Under the pieces are notes generated by a model that saw only the letters and a list, made by a program, of their open reading frames with translations, searched no databases and was not told where the DNA came from. This document shows, piece by piece, positions 6,863 to 13,872 of a DNA stretch of 14,821 bases. Source of the stretch: a bacterium. GTDB taxonomy: Bacteria; ARS69. How positions within the stretch are numbered: the stretch's first letter is position 1; every line of letters starts with the position of its first letter. Location of the stretch: positions 1-14,821 of the forward strand of contig JALGZR010000098.1 of NCBI GenBank assembly GCA_025774805.1, written 5' to 3'. The position numbers and the translations under genes were made by a program.

Positions 6863-7780
6863 TCACCGGCGGCCGAGAGTCACGGTCGGATCGGGTCGAT
6901 GGGGCCGGCCCGGCCGGTACTTCCGGAGGGAGGCGGTGATCGATCCCACGACGATCTTCGTGCGCATCTTGACCGGCATGCGTCGCTCGTCCGCCGTGAC
7001 CCAGATCGTCAGGGTGCCCTTCGCGGTGAAGATCCCTCCCTCGCGGATCACGGGCTCGATCGCGAAGCAGTCGAACTTCCCCGCCTCGACCTCGATCTCC
7101 TCGCGGCGGTGGACCACGACCTTGAGTGGATAGTTCTTGCGGTTCGTGTGGTTGTCAATGAAGAGGTCTCGCCCGACCTCGAGAGGCAGCGTCCGAAGGT
7201 AGTAGAAGGCCGAGAGCTCGTCCTGGGCGTGGGGGTGCATGATCACTTCCTCGCCGTTCTCGTACCGGGCGAAGGAGTCGTCGCGATCGAACTTGATCAC
7301 CACGTCCTTCCGGTAACCCCCCTCGCGCTGATGCTTCTCGAAACGGTGCGGGAGGATCGAATCGACGTCGAGAAAGGTCTGCGCCCGGTCCCAGACCCGG
7401 TAGAACTTCGAGAAGAAGGCGTTGCTCCGGGCCTCCGTCCGTATGTCGAAGCATTCGCGTCCCATGACCCGACGGACACCGCGGACGGTCATGGTCGCAC
7501 CGCCGGCGTTGATGAAGCCGTAGTCGATGGAGAAGTCGAGGTGCTCCCCGACCCCGAACGGCAAGACCTCGGGGATCGGGGGACGGGGGGCGACCGGCGG
7601 GGCGAGAGCGGCGGAGGGCCCGAACGCGCCGGCCGGGGAGGCCGTCGTGTCCTCGACGATGACGACGGGTCTCGGGATCTCCCCCCAGGGGGTCGTGGCC
7701 ACAGGCCCCGGGCGGAGCGTGAGCGTTCCCTCCCCCGGGGAGAGGAGGAGCGCGAGGGTCATCTGTGCGAGCATCGTCAT
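6863..7780 (-). CDS. DUF3108 domain protein
   Basis: The 305-residue protein has a short hydrophobic N-terminus (about 3-13, LAQMTLALLL) that could be a weak export signal. It lacks the usual basic residues and a clear cleavage site. A Pro/Ala-rich linker (about 45-72) follows, then a beta-rich domain (about 74-290). The start PFGVGEHLDFSIDYG and the end TLTIWVTADERRMPVKMR fit the DUF3108 family, a beta-barrel-like envelope domain of unknown function. Such proteins are usually periplasmic. ATG at 7780 has GGAGGG about 9 nt upstream. No earlier in-frame start was seen in the roughly 100 nt checked. It ends in contact with the next gene and follows a glycosyltransferase gene by 160 nt. A role in assembly or sensing of surface glycan is only inferred from neighbours. 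Confidence 0.8.
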   Translation of the reverse strand: MTMLAQMTLALLLSPGEGTLTLRPGPVATTPWGEIPRPVVIVEDTTASPAGAFGPSAALAPPVAPRPPIPEVLPFGVGEHLDFSIDYGFINAGGATMTVRGVRRVMGRECFDIRTEARSNAFFSKFYRVWDRAQTFLDVDSILPHRFEKHQREGGYRKDVVIKFDRDDSFARYENGEEVIMHPHAQDELSAFYYLRTLPLEVGRDLFIDNHTNRKNYPLKVVVHRREEIEVEAGKFDCFAIEPVIREGGIFTAKGTLTIWVTADERRMPVKMRTKIVVGSITASLRKYRPGRPHRPDPTVTLGRR

Positions 7781-7896
7781 GGCCGCCTGCCCTCCTCCCC
7801 ACGGGTCGACCGCCCGTTCCGCGCGAGGACCCGCGGAGCTCGTCCTCCCCCCGGTCCCGGCTCTTTCGAATGCAACCGCCGCCGCGGCCGCGGGTT

Positions 7897-7919
7897 CCCC
7901 CGTTCCGGGAGCCCGGGGG
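7897..7919 (-). terminator. Weak hairpin after the second GT4 gene
   Basis: CCCCCG and CGGGGG arms enclose an 11-nt loop that itself contains CCGGG/CCCGG complementarity. It lies just past the glycosyltransferase stop codon. No U-tract follows, so it is at best a weak or Rho-assisted stop. In DNA this GC-rich such pairings arise by chance. Confidence 0.2.
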
Positions 7920-7940
7920 CGTGGGGAGGGCCGTGGCCGT

Positions 7941-9191
7941 TCAGCCCACCGCCCCGGCCGACTCGGTCGGCGCCGGCTCCCGGAGCGGCTCGAGGGTCCC
8001 CCGCCCGAGCCTCCGGAAGTAGATCACCTCCAACAGCTCCCGGAACGAAGCCCCCGACCGCCGCACGTCGTGCCGGGTTTCGGCCCGCTCCCGCGCCCGC
8101 CGCGCGAAAGACTCCATCCTCTCCCGAGACTGCAGGAGATCGCCGGCCGACTTTCCGAGCTTGTTGTGGGCCCCCGGGTCGACGAGAACACCCACCTCGT
8201 CGGACGGGATTAGCTCCTCGATGACGGGTGTCCGCGTCGCCGCGATCGGCAGTCCCGTCGCCATCGCTTCGAGAAAGGCCGCGTCCACCCCCTGGAGGAT
8301 CCAGGCGTCCCGATCCTCCCGGTGCGCCCCCAGATAGAGGCTGGCCAGGCGGTAGTAGTCGGGAAGCGCGTCCGCCGGAACGTCTCCCACGAAACGGACC
8401 GCGCGATCGATGCGGAGGGTGCGGAGGAGCTTGCGTCCGGATCGCGCCTCCTCCTCCCCGACGACGACGAGAACCGCCCCGCGACGTTGACCCCGTACGA
8501 CGGCGAAGGCCCGGAACACCGTCTCCAAATCCTGGCTCGGCACGTCGTCCACCACCGTGAGCAGCACCGGACCGCGCTCGGCCCCGAGCCGCTTCTTCAA
8601 TTCGGGAGGGGGCGGGCCGGGACGGAACCGCTCCACGTCCACTCCGGGCGGAACGACGTCGAGATTGTGCGGTCGAACGCCCAGTCGATAGGCCTCGAGG
8701 CGGCAGACCCGGGAGAACGTGACGATCCCCTCGGCGTCGTCGATGATCCTCCGGAACCGCCGTCCGGTCTCCTTGGCGGCCTGGATCTCGTTGCGCGCGT
8801 GAAGGAGCCGCGGTGCGTCGAGGTGGAGCAGATACGGCACGTCGTGCTTGCGACGGATCCCGCGCGCGATCTCCCCGTCGGGGTAGATGTCGAACGCCAC
8901 CGAGATTCCGGGGCGCCGGCGTCGCAGCATCCAGTCGAGGTGAGCGCGCCAGATCTTCAGGCCGATCCCCCGGGATCCGAGGAAGGCCAGGGGGGATCGC
9001 CGCACTTCCACGGGCGAGCTGCGATCGGAGCTCTTCGCGCCCCTCGTTCCGGGCGTGCTCAGGAGCGTGCGCTCCGGCGGCAGGTGCGCGACCAATCCCT
9101 CCAGGAGACGGCCCCGATCCCCGGGCCGGGGAGGATAGCTCTCGGCGATCAGGAGGACGTCGAGAGAGTGGCCCCGGGAACGGGTGGACAA
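7941..9191 (-). CDS. GT4-family glycosyltransferase with Q-x7-E in place of E-x7-E
   Basis: The 416-residue protein has a GT-B fold pattern. The N-terminal strand is DVLLIAESYPPRPGDRG (11-27). The hinge block is VVPPGVDVERFRPG (179-192). The donor-binding domain has VRFVGDVPADALPDYYRLA (265-283) and FLEAMATGLPIAATRTPVIEEL (306-327, in two halves). These are typical of retaining GT4 transferases. The usual first Glu of the E-x7-E donor motif is Gln300 (QGVDAAFLE, 300-308), while Glu308 is kept. The start is TTG at 9191, supported by AAAGGA seven nt upstream and no better in-frame start nearby. It stands 114 nt after the GT9 gene, so it may have its own promoter. Sugar and acceptor unknown; surface glycan synthesis is likely from context. 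Confidence 0.85.
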   Translation of the reverse strand: MSTRSRGHSLDVLLIAESYPPRPGDRGRLLEGLVAHLPPERTLLSTPGTRGAKSSDRSSPVEVRRSPLAFLGSRGIGLKIWRAHLDWMLRRRRPGISVAFDIYPDGEIARGIRRKHDVPYLLHLDAPRLLHARNEIQAAKETGRRFRRIIDDAEGIVTFSRVCRLEAYRLGVRPHNLDVVPPGVDVERFRPGPPPPELKKRLGAERGPVLLTVVDDVPSQDLETVFRAFAVVRGQRRGAVLVVVGEEEARSGRKLLRTLRIDRAVRFVGDVPADALPDYYRLASLYLGAHREDRDAWILQGVDAAFLEAMATGLPIAATRTPVIEELIPSDEVGVLVDPGAHNKLGKSAGDLLQSRERMESFARRARERAETRHDVRRSGASFRELLEVIYFRRLGRGTLEPLREPAPTESAGAVG

Positions 9192-9245
9192 GAGGCGGTC
9201 CTTTCGTCGTGGAGATCTCCCGGACGGGAGAGAAGCCGGTCGCGC

Positions 9246-9280
9246 ATTCTACCGGGAAGTCATCGGAAAATCCCGGTCAA
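9246..9280 (-). promoter_or_regulatory. Possible weak promoter before the second GT4 gene
   Basis: In the 114-nt gap the minus strand has TAGAAT (9251-9246, 5 of 6 match to a -10 box). TTGACC lies 23 nt upstream (9280-9275), which is too far for a normal -35. The gap is locally AT-richer than its surroundings. A separate transcription start here is possible but weakly supported. Confidence 0.25.
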
Positions 9281-9305
9281 AAGCGGTTCGCTCCCGACCG
9301 GCGAC

Positions 9306-10355
9306 TCACGTCCCGGAATCGAGGTTCCCCGACTCGAGGAGCTGGTCGATCTGCTCGAGCACGGGGGCGGCCGGCAGCTCGCGCAAAGAAGCGAGCCCCT
9401 CTCGGTGGCCGCCGCGCACATTCCGGTGGGCGTTCCCGGCGGGAGTCCAGCCCCAGGGATCCGTGGTGCCGAAGAGCCCCACGGTGGAGACCCCCTGGAC
9501 GATGGCGAAGTGGCGGCCCAGGCAGTCGGTGGCCACGAGGAGGGCGGGTCGGCCGAGCAGCGCGGCCATCTGGCGCAGCGTCGTCGGGGGAGCGAGGCGC
9601 CCCCGGTCCCCGAGGGCGTCGGCGATCCTCTCGGCGTCGTCCCGTTCGGGAGGTCCCCACACGACGAGCGTCGGGTTTCCGAAGCGCTCGGCGAGCCGCC
9701 GTCCCGCCGCGACGAAGCCCTCCACCGACCATCGCTTGCTCTCCCACGAGCCGCCCGGAAGGACCGCCCCGAAGCGACCGTCGGCCGGCAGCCCGAGCTC
9801 CACCAGGGCCTCGTCGGCGAACGCGGCGTCGTCGGGCCGCACGGGGGCGTTGGGCATCGCCTCCCCCGGCCAGCGGATGCCTGCGCCTCGGAGAAAGTCG
9901 AGCTGTGTCTCGAGCGCGTAGCGCCGGTCGGGCTCGGGACCACGACGGAAACGGGGAACGCGGACGTTGTAGGAGAGCCGCCGGAGGCGCTTGTCCAGAC
10001 CGATCCGGAACGGGGCCCCGGAGAGAGCGGTGAGCAAGGCGGTGCGCGGGTTGCAGAACAGGTCGACCACGAGGTCGGGCCGTCCCTCCCGGATCCAACG
10101 GATCGCCGCGAGGGTTCCCCCGGTCCGGATCCGACCGTCGTCTTCGCCCCGCGGGCCGATCAGGAAGATGCGCGAGAGCCGGTCGTCGCACTCGAGAAGC
10201 GCCCGAGCGGAGCGCTCCGAGAGATAGTCGACGGACACCTCCGGGTACGCGCGGCCGATCGCGTCGACCACCGCGGTCGAGAGGACGATGTCTCCGAGAC
10301 CGCGCGGTCTCACCACGAGGGCTCGACGGACCCGGTAGTCGGCGGGAACGGTCAT
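9306..10355 (-). CDS. GT9-family glycosyltransferase (heptosyltransferase-like)
   Basis: The 349-residue protein matches the ADP-heptose:LPS heptosyltransferase (WaaC/WaaF/RfaF) family. The N-terminal block is RALVVRPRGLGDIVLSTAVV (11-30), with Asp22 where the family has its catalytic acid. The middle block is LPGGSWESKRWSVEGF (199-214), and the donor-site block is ATDCLGRHFAIVQGVSTVGL (275-294) followed by FGTTDPWGW. The usual D-[ST]-G-P-x-H reads DCLGRH, keeping Asp277 and His282. It would add heptose or a related sugar to a lipid-A/Kdo-type acceptor at the inner membrane, using the nucleotide sugar made through RfaE1/RfaE2. The ATG at 10355 overlaps the preceding stop as ATGA with a GGAGG-type ribosome site. 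The frame extends about 37 codons further up, but that part shadows the GT2 gene. Confidence 0.9.
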   Translation of the reverse strand: MTVPADYRVRRALVVRPRGLGDIVLSTAVVDAIGRAYPEVSVDYLSERSARALLECDDRLSRIFLIGPRGEDDGRIRTGGTLAAIRWIREGRPDLVVDLFCNPRTALLTALSGAPFRIGLDKRLRRLSYNVRVPRFRRGPEPDRRYALETQLDFLRGAGIRWPGEAMPNAPVRPDDAAFADEALVELGLPADGRFGAVLPGGSWESKRWSVEGFVAAGRRLAERFGNPTLVVWGPPERDDAERIADALGDRGRLAPPTTLRQMAALLGRPALLVATDCLGRHFAIVQGVSTVGLFGTTDPWGWTPAGNAHRNVRGGHREGLASLRELPAAPVLEQIDQLLESGNLDSGT

Positions 10356-11116
10356 CCCTCCTCCCTTCGGCCCGACCGCTCGCCTTCCCGAAGGTGGGCG
10401 TACTTGAGGAGCACGCCGAACGCCGAGATCGCGCAGAGGACGAAGCCCTCCACCCCGTCCCGCCATCCCCCCTGCCCGAGGTACTGCTTCACGAAGCGCG
10501 CGGGCGGACGGAGAAACAGATCCGTCGGCCGGTACCGGCGCCCGCTCCGCCGGGTCTCCTCCGCTCCGAGCTCCGCGTACCGCGTCGTCTTGCGGATCCA
10601 GTCCGAGAGATTCCGGGCCGGGTGGTGGAGCAGCGGTTCGTCCAGCGCGCCGACGTCACCCGCCATCTCGACCTCCTCGTGGACCTCGCGCCTCGGGTAG
10701 CGACCCTTCGTGCGATCGAAGAGGCGCAGTACCCGATCCCGCTGCCATCCGCAGCCCGTGATGGAGCGCCCGAGAAACGTGCTCCGGCGCCGGATCCAGT
10801 ACCCGTCCCGGCGCGCCGGGACGGCCAGTCGCCGGAGGATCTCCTCCCGAAGCGCGGGGGAAACCCGCTCGTCCGCGTCGAGGATCAGCACCCACCGGTG
10901 CGCGACCCGATCGAGCCCCCAGTTCTTCTGCGCGGCGTGCCCTTCGAACTCGTGAGCGAGGACGCGGGCTCCCGCCTTCCGGGCGACCTCGACCGTCCCG
11001 TCCCGGCTCCCGGAATCCACGACCACGATCTCGTCGGCGAATGAGCAGCTCTCCAGACACTCCGGCAGTCGATCCGCCTCGTCCCGTGTCGTGATCAGCA
11101 CCGAGAGCGGTTCCAT
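10352..11116 (-). CDS. GT2 glycosyltransferase, WaaE/KdtX-like (LPS core)
   Basis: The 254-residue GT-A enzyme begins MEPLSVLITTRDEADRLPEC. It has VVVDSGSRDGT (31-41) for nucleotide binding, AAQKNWGLD (61-69), the metal-binding DADE (80-83) and REVHEEV (143-149), a set typical of the WaaE/KdtX (RfaE-cluster) beta-glucosyltransferase group of LPS core synthesis. A hydrophobic C-terminal segment (about 222-240) may attach it to the membrane. ATG at 11116 has GGGAG six nt upstream and starts one nt after the ligase-like gene's stop. The frame extends upstream to 11167, but those residues overlap the ligase-like gene and do not look conserved. The family is reliable; the sugar it adds is inferred only as glucose or similar. 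Confidence 0.9.
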   Translation of the reverse strand: MEPLSVLITTRDEADRLPECLESCSFADEIVVVDSGSRDGTVEVARKAGARVLAHEFEGHAAQKNWGLDRVAHRWVLILDADERVSPALREEILRRLAVPARRDGYWIRRRSTFLGRSITGCGWQRDRVLRLFDRTKGRYPRREVHEEVEMAGDVGALDEPLLHHPARNLSDWIRKTTRYAELGAEETRRSGRRYRPTDLFLRPPARFVKQYLGQGGWRDGVEGFVLCAISAFGVLLKYAHLREGERSGRREEG

Positions 11117-11117
11117 C

Positions 11118-12296
11118 TCAGACTCCCGGCCGCGGTTCCGGCTTCGCGTCCCACGCCGCCACCGCACCCGCCGCGATCGCGGTCCCCTGGAGGAAAAACA
11201 GGAGCGCGAGGATCTCCGAGTCGCCCAGGTTCCACTCTACCAATCCGGTCGCGAGGAACGCCACGAGACCCGCCTCCGCCCCGTCGACGACCGCCAGGAG
11301 AAAGGCGTCGTCCCGGACCCGGCGCCTCGCCGCCGACAGCTCCCGGAAGAGCGCGACCAGGATCCAGGCGAGCGCGGCGATTCCCGGAAGGCCCATCGAC
11401 GCGGCCACCTGCACCGGCACCGCCACCATGTGACCCTGGATCGGATCGCCCGCGGACTTCACGCGCGCGTAGTCGTCGGCGAGATCGTGCAACCCCCAGC
11501 CGGTGAGCGGGTCCTCCGCGAAGAGGGTCAGCCCGTTCCGGACCACGCGGATGCGCTCCGCGTTCGTCGGGCTCGAGGGATCGAGCATGCTGACGGCGGT
11601 CTCCCGGAAGACTCCGGGGACGAGCGACACCGCGAGCAGCAGACCGACCGTGGTCACCGCGATGGCCGGGTTGCGCCGCCGAACGGCGAGCGCGAGGAAG
11701 CCGACGATCGTTCCGAGCCAGGCTCCCGGAAGGAGGCCGAGGATCTGAACCGCCAGGATGGAGCCGACCGTGATCGCCGCTCCCCAGCGATGGGAGGGAC
11801 GGATCGCGGGACAGGTCGCGAAGAGCGCGGCGGGAAACGTGCAGAGGAGAAGGAGTCCCGAGTTCGTGAGATAGAAGCCGTGAAAGCCGCGTATGCGGGT
11901 CCCGAGCTCGCCTCCCCCCTGGAGGAAGAAGGTGAGCACACCGTAGAGCGACGTGACGCCCGCCGAAAAGAGAAGGCCCATGAACAGCCGACCCAGACCC
12001 CAACGGTTCCGGATCACGGCGGGCGCCCAGAAGACCATCGCGAGAAGCAGGGTCTTCTTCAGCTTGATCGCGCTCGCGAGGGGATTCGAGGCGAAGAGGG
12101 TCGCGAGGAGCGCCGCCGCCGTCCACGCCATGAGCGGTCCCTCGAGACGCGTGACGGGCCACGCGATCCGGGTGCGGCGACCCCGATCGACGACCGCGGT
12201 CACCGCGCCCAGGCCCATCACGGCCTGGCTGACCGCGATCGAGATCGTCCCCGTCAGCGTGTAGAGAACGAGCAGGTACTCGGGAACGCGTTTCAC
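11118..12296 (-). CDS. O-antigen ligase/polymerase-like membrane protein (WaaL/Wzy family)
   Basis: The 392-residue polytopic protein has about ten to twelve hydrophobic segments spread from residue 7 to 382. The longer periplasmic loop (about 225-300) carries AERIRVVRNGLTLFAEDP, then LTGWGLHD, then a His (289) in QGHMVAVPVQ and MGLPG. This is the Arg...P-x-x-G-x-G...His pattern of the O-antigen ligase domain. The usual HN pair reads HM here. It could attach an undecaprenyl-linked polymer to the lipid-A core, or polymerise repeats; sequence alone does not separate these roles. The core genes on both sides favour ligase. GTG at 12296 overlaps the preceding TGA (GTGA) with GGAG eight nt upstream. 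The open frame reaches 13271, but the extra part is a shadow of the GT4 gene. Confidence 0.85.
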   Translation of the reverse strand: MKRVPEYLLVLYTLTGTISIAVSQAVMGLGAVTAVVDRGRRTRIAWPVTRLEGPLMAWTAAALLATLFASNPLASAIKLKKTLLLAMVFWAPAVIRNRWGLGRLFMGLLFSAGVTSLYGVLTFFLQGGGELGTRIRGFHGFYLTNSGLLLLCTFPAALFATCPAIRPSHRWGAAITVGSILAVQILGLLPGAWLGTIVGFLALAVRRRNPAIAVTTVGLLLAVSLVPGVFRETAVSMLDPSSPTNAERIRVVRNGLTLFAEDPLTGWGLHDLADDYARVKSAGDPIQGHMVAVPVQVAASMGLPGIAALAWILVALFRELSAARRRVRDDAFLLAVVDGAEAGLVAFLATGLVEWNLGDSEILALLFFLQGTAIAAGAVAAWDAKPEPRPGV

Positions 12297-13378
12297 CCGG
12301 CCCTCTCCTCGTGCACCCGGCGGTACACCGCCTCGGTTCCCTCGATCGTGCGGGCGACGTCGAACTCCCGGAAGACACGATCCCGAGCCGCCTCCCCCCG
12401 GGCCCGAGCCCGGGGCGGATCGTCCAGAATCCGGGAGAGAGCGCCCGCGAGCGCCGTCGCGTCCCCCTCCGAGAACAGATCGCCCGCCCCGTTCTCGAGT
12501 GCCTCGCGGTTTCCCCCCGCGTCGGTGGCGATGCAGGGAAGCCCGCGCGCCATCGCCTCGAGCAGCGCGAGAGAGAATCCCTCGATGCTCGACGGGAGCA
12601 CGAACGCGTCGAAGAGCCCGTACACGTCCGCCACGTCCTCCCGGAATCCGAGGCAGAGCGCCCGGCACTCCTCGGGCAGCGACGCGCCGAGCGCGCGGAG
12701 CTCCGGATCCTCGTCGATGCCGACGAAGAGGATCTCGAGGGGACGACGGAGAACCGACGCGGCGCGCAGGACGTCGTCCTGGGACTTGCGGCGGGCGACG
12801 ACGCCGACGACCGGAACGCCGTCGCGGAGAGCGAGCTCCCGCCGCAGGTGGGCGACCCGTTCCGGATCGACCGGCGCCAGGCGGTCCAGCGGAATCCCGT
12901 TTCGAACGACCGTCACGTGTCGCCGGGGCAGGCCCCGCCGCACGAGGTCGTCCGCGACCCGGCGGGACACCGCGATGACGGCGTCGGTCGTGAGCGCGTC
13001 GAAGCGAGCGCGCACCCATCCCCCGGTGGAGAGGGCCAAGTTCCGCCGCGTGTGCACGATCCCCACGCGGGAACCGAGGAGGCGGAGATAGGAGACGAGG
13101 TGTCGGTCGAGGGAGGCGTGGGCGTTGACCACGTCGATCCGGTGCTCCTCCGTCCAGCGCTTCCACGCCCGTGCCTCTCCGAGCAGTCTGGGGCCCCGCG
13201 GGAGGCGCGCGTCCACCCGCCGGACCGGTCCCTCGGCGAAGCGCGACGCGAGCAGGCTCTCCGGCCGACACGCGAGGTGGACGTCGTGCCCACGCTCGGT
13301 GAGACCCCGGGTGAGCCAGGTGATCGAGTTCGTCGATCCCCCCTCGTCACCCTGGTGGGTCATCTGGAGAATCCTCAC
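12293..13378 (-). CDS. GT4-family glycosyltransferase
   Basis: The 361-residue retaining GT-B transferase begins MRILQMTHQGDEGGSTNSIT. It has IVHTRRNLALSTGGW (107-121), the hinge VTVVRNGIPLDRLAP (155-169), and GFREDVADVYGLFDAFVLPS (244-263). The intact E-x7-E donor motif is EGFSLALLE (266-274), followed by AMARGLPCIATDAGG. It probably adds a sugar to the LPS core or O-chain. The GTG at 13378 overlaps the rfaE2 stop as GTGA. No good ribosome site precedes it, so it may depend on coupling to rfaE2. The next ATG would remove the first beta strand (RIL). Specific sugar unknown. Confidence 0.88.
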   Translation of the reverse strand: MRILQMTHQGDEGGSTNSITWLTRGLTERGHDVHLACRPESLLASRFAEGPVRRVDARLPRGPRLLGEARAWKRWTEEHRIDVVNAHASLDRHLVSYLRLLGSRVGIVHTRRNLALSTGGWVRARFDALTTDAVIAVSRRVADDLVRRGLPRRHVTVVRNGIPLDRLAPVDPERVAHLRRELALRDGVPVVGVVARRKSQDDVLRAASVLRRPLEILFVGIDEDPELRALGASLPEECRALCLGFREDVADVYGLFDAFVLPSSIEGFSLALLEAMARGLPCIATDAGGNREALENGAGDLFSEGDATALAGALSRILDDPPRARARGEAARDRVFREFDVARTIEGTEAVYRRVHEERAG

Positions 13379-13872
13379 GGTGAACGACCGGCGCTCTGGT
13401 GGATCATGCGCAGGAGGTCGGTGGTCGAGTGGTTCTTCGGGTCCCCGACGATCGCGGTTCTCGTACCGATCGAAGCCGCCACCTCCCTCTCCGGGACCGT
13501 CTCCGGAGTGTAGTCGGTGCCCTTCGCGTGCACGTCGGGACGGAGGGCCTTCAGGACCTCGACGACGTCGAGCTGCTCGAACACGACGACCCGGTCCACG
13601 CATCCCATCGCGGCCACGATCTCCGCGCGCTCCGTCGCGGGCAGGAAGGGACGGCCGGGGCCCTTGTGGGTCCGCGCGCTCTCGTCCCCGTTCACGGCGA
13701 CCACCAGGAAGTCCCCCTCGCGGGCGGCGCCGCACAGGTAGCGCACGTGTCCGACGTGAATCAGATCGAAGATGCCGTTCGCGAGGACGACTCGGTCTCC
13801 CCGGGCGCGCACCGAGGCAAGGTCAGCCCTCACCTCCTCGAGCGAGCGGACTTTTTCTTCGGATTCCCGCAA
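13375..13872 (-). CDS. rfaE2: D-glycero-beta-D-manno-heptose 1-phosphate adenylyltransferase
   Basis: The 165-residue protein matches the stand-alone C-terminal half of HldE. It is a nucleotidyltransferase that turns heptose 1-phosphate and ATP into ADP-heptose for LPS core. The block VVLANGIFDLIHVGHVRYL (28-46) holds the HxGH nucleotide-binding motif (39-42). KGTDYTPETVPE (117-128) and NHSTTDLLRMI (148-158, the STT motif) follow as in the family. Length agrees with separate RfaE2 proteins. The start is probably TTG at 13872, with GGAG 10 nt upstream, which overlaps the kinase gene by 50 nt. A GTG at 13833 is an alternative but has no proper spacing to a ribosome site and would cut the N-terminal SLEEV segment. 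Confidence 0.9.
   Translation of the reverse strand: MRESEEKVRSLEEVRADLASVRARGDRVVLANGIFDLIHVGHVRYLCGAAREGDFLVVAVNGDESARTHKGPGRPFLPATERAEIVAAMGCVDRVVVFEQLDVVEVLKALRPDVHAKGTDYTPETVPEREVAASIGTRTAIVGDPKNHSTTDLLRMIHQSAGRSP

Noticed and set aside
8322-10700. Long plus-strand open frame (792 codons); likewise 1644-3446, 3161-4837, 5349-7133, 6899-8224 and 11091-13091
   Set aside because: These lie antisense to genes with clear family motifs, are rich in Arg/Gly/Pro/Ser and show no domain pattern. They are the usual by-product of high GC at third codon positions.
12297-13271. N-terminal extension of the O-antigen ligase-like frame
   Set aside because: It shadows the GT4 gene in another frame, with low-complexity Arg/Gly/Pro sequence. 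The first membrane helix follows the GTG at 12296.
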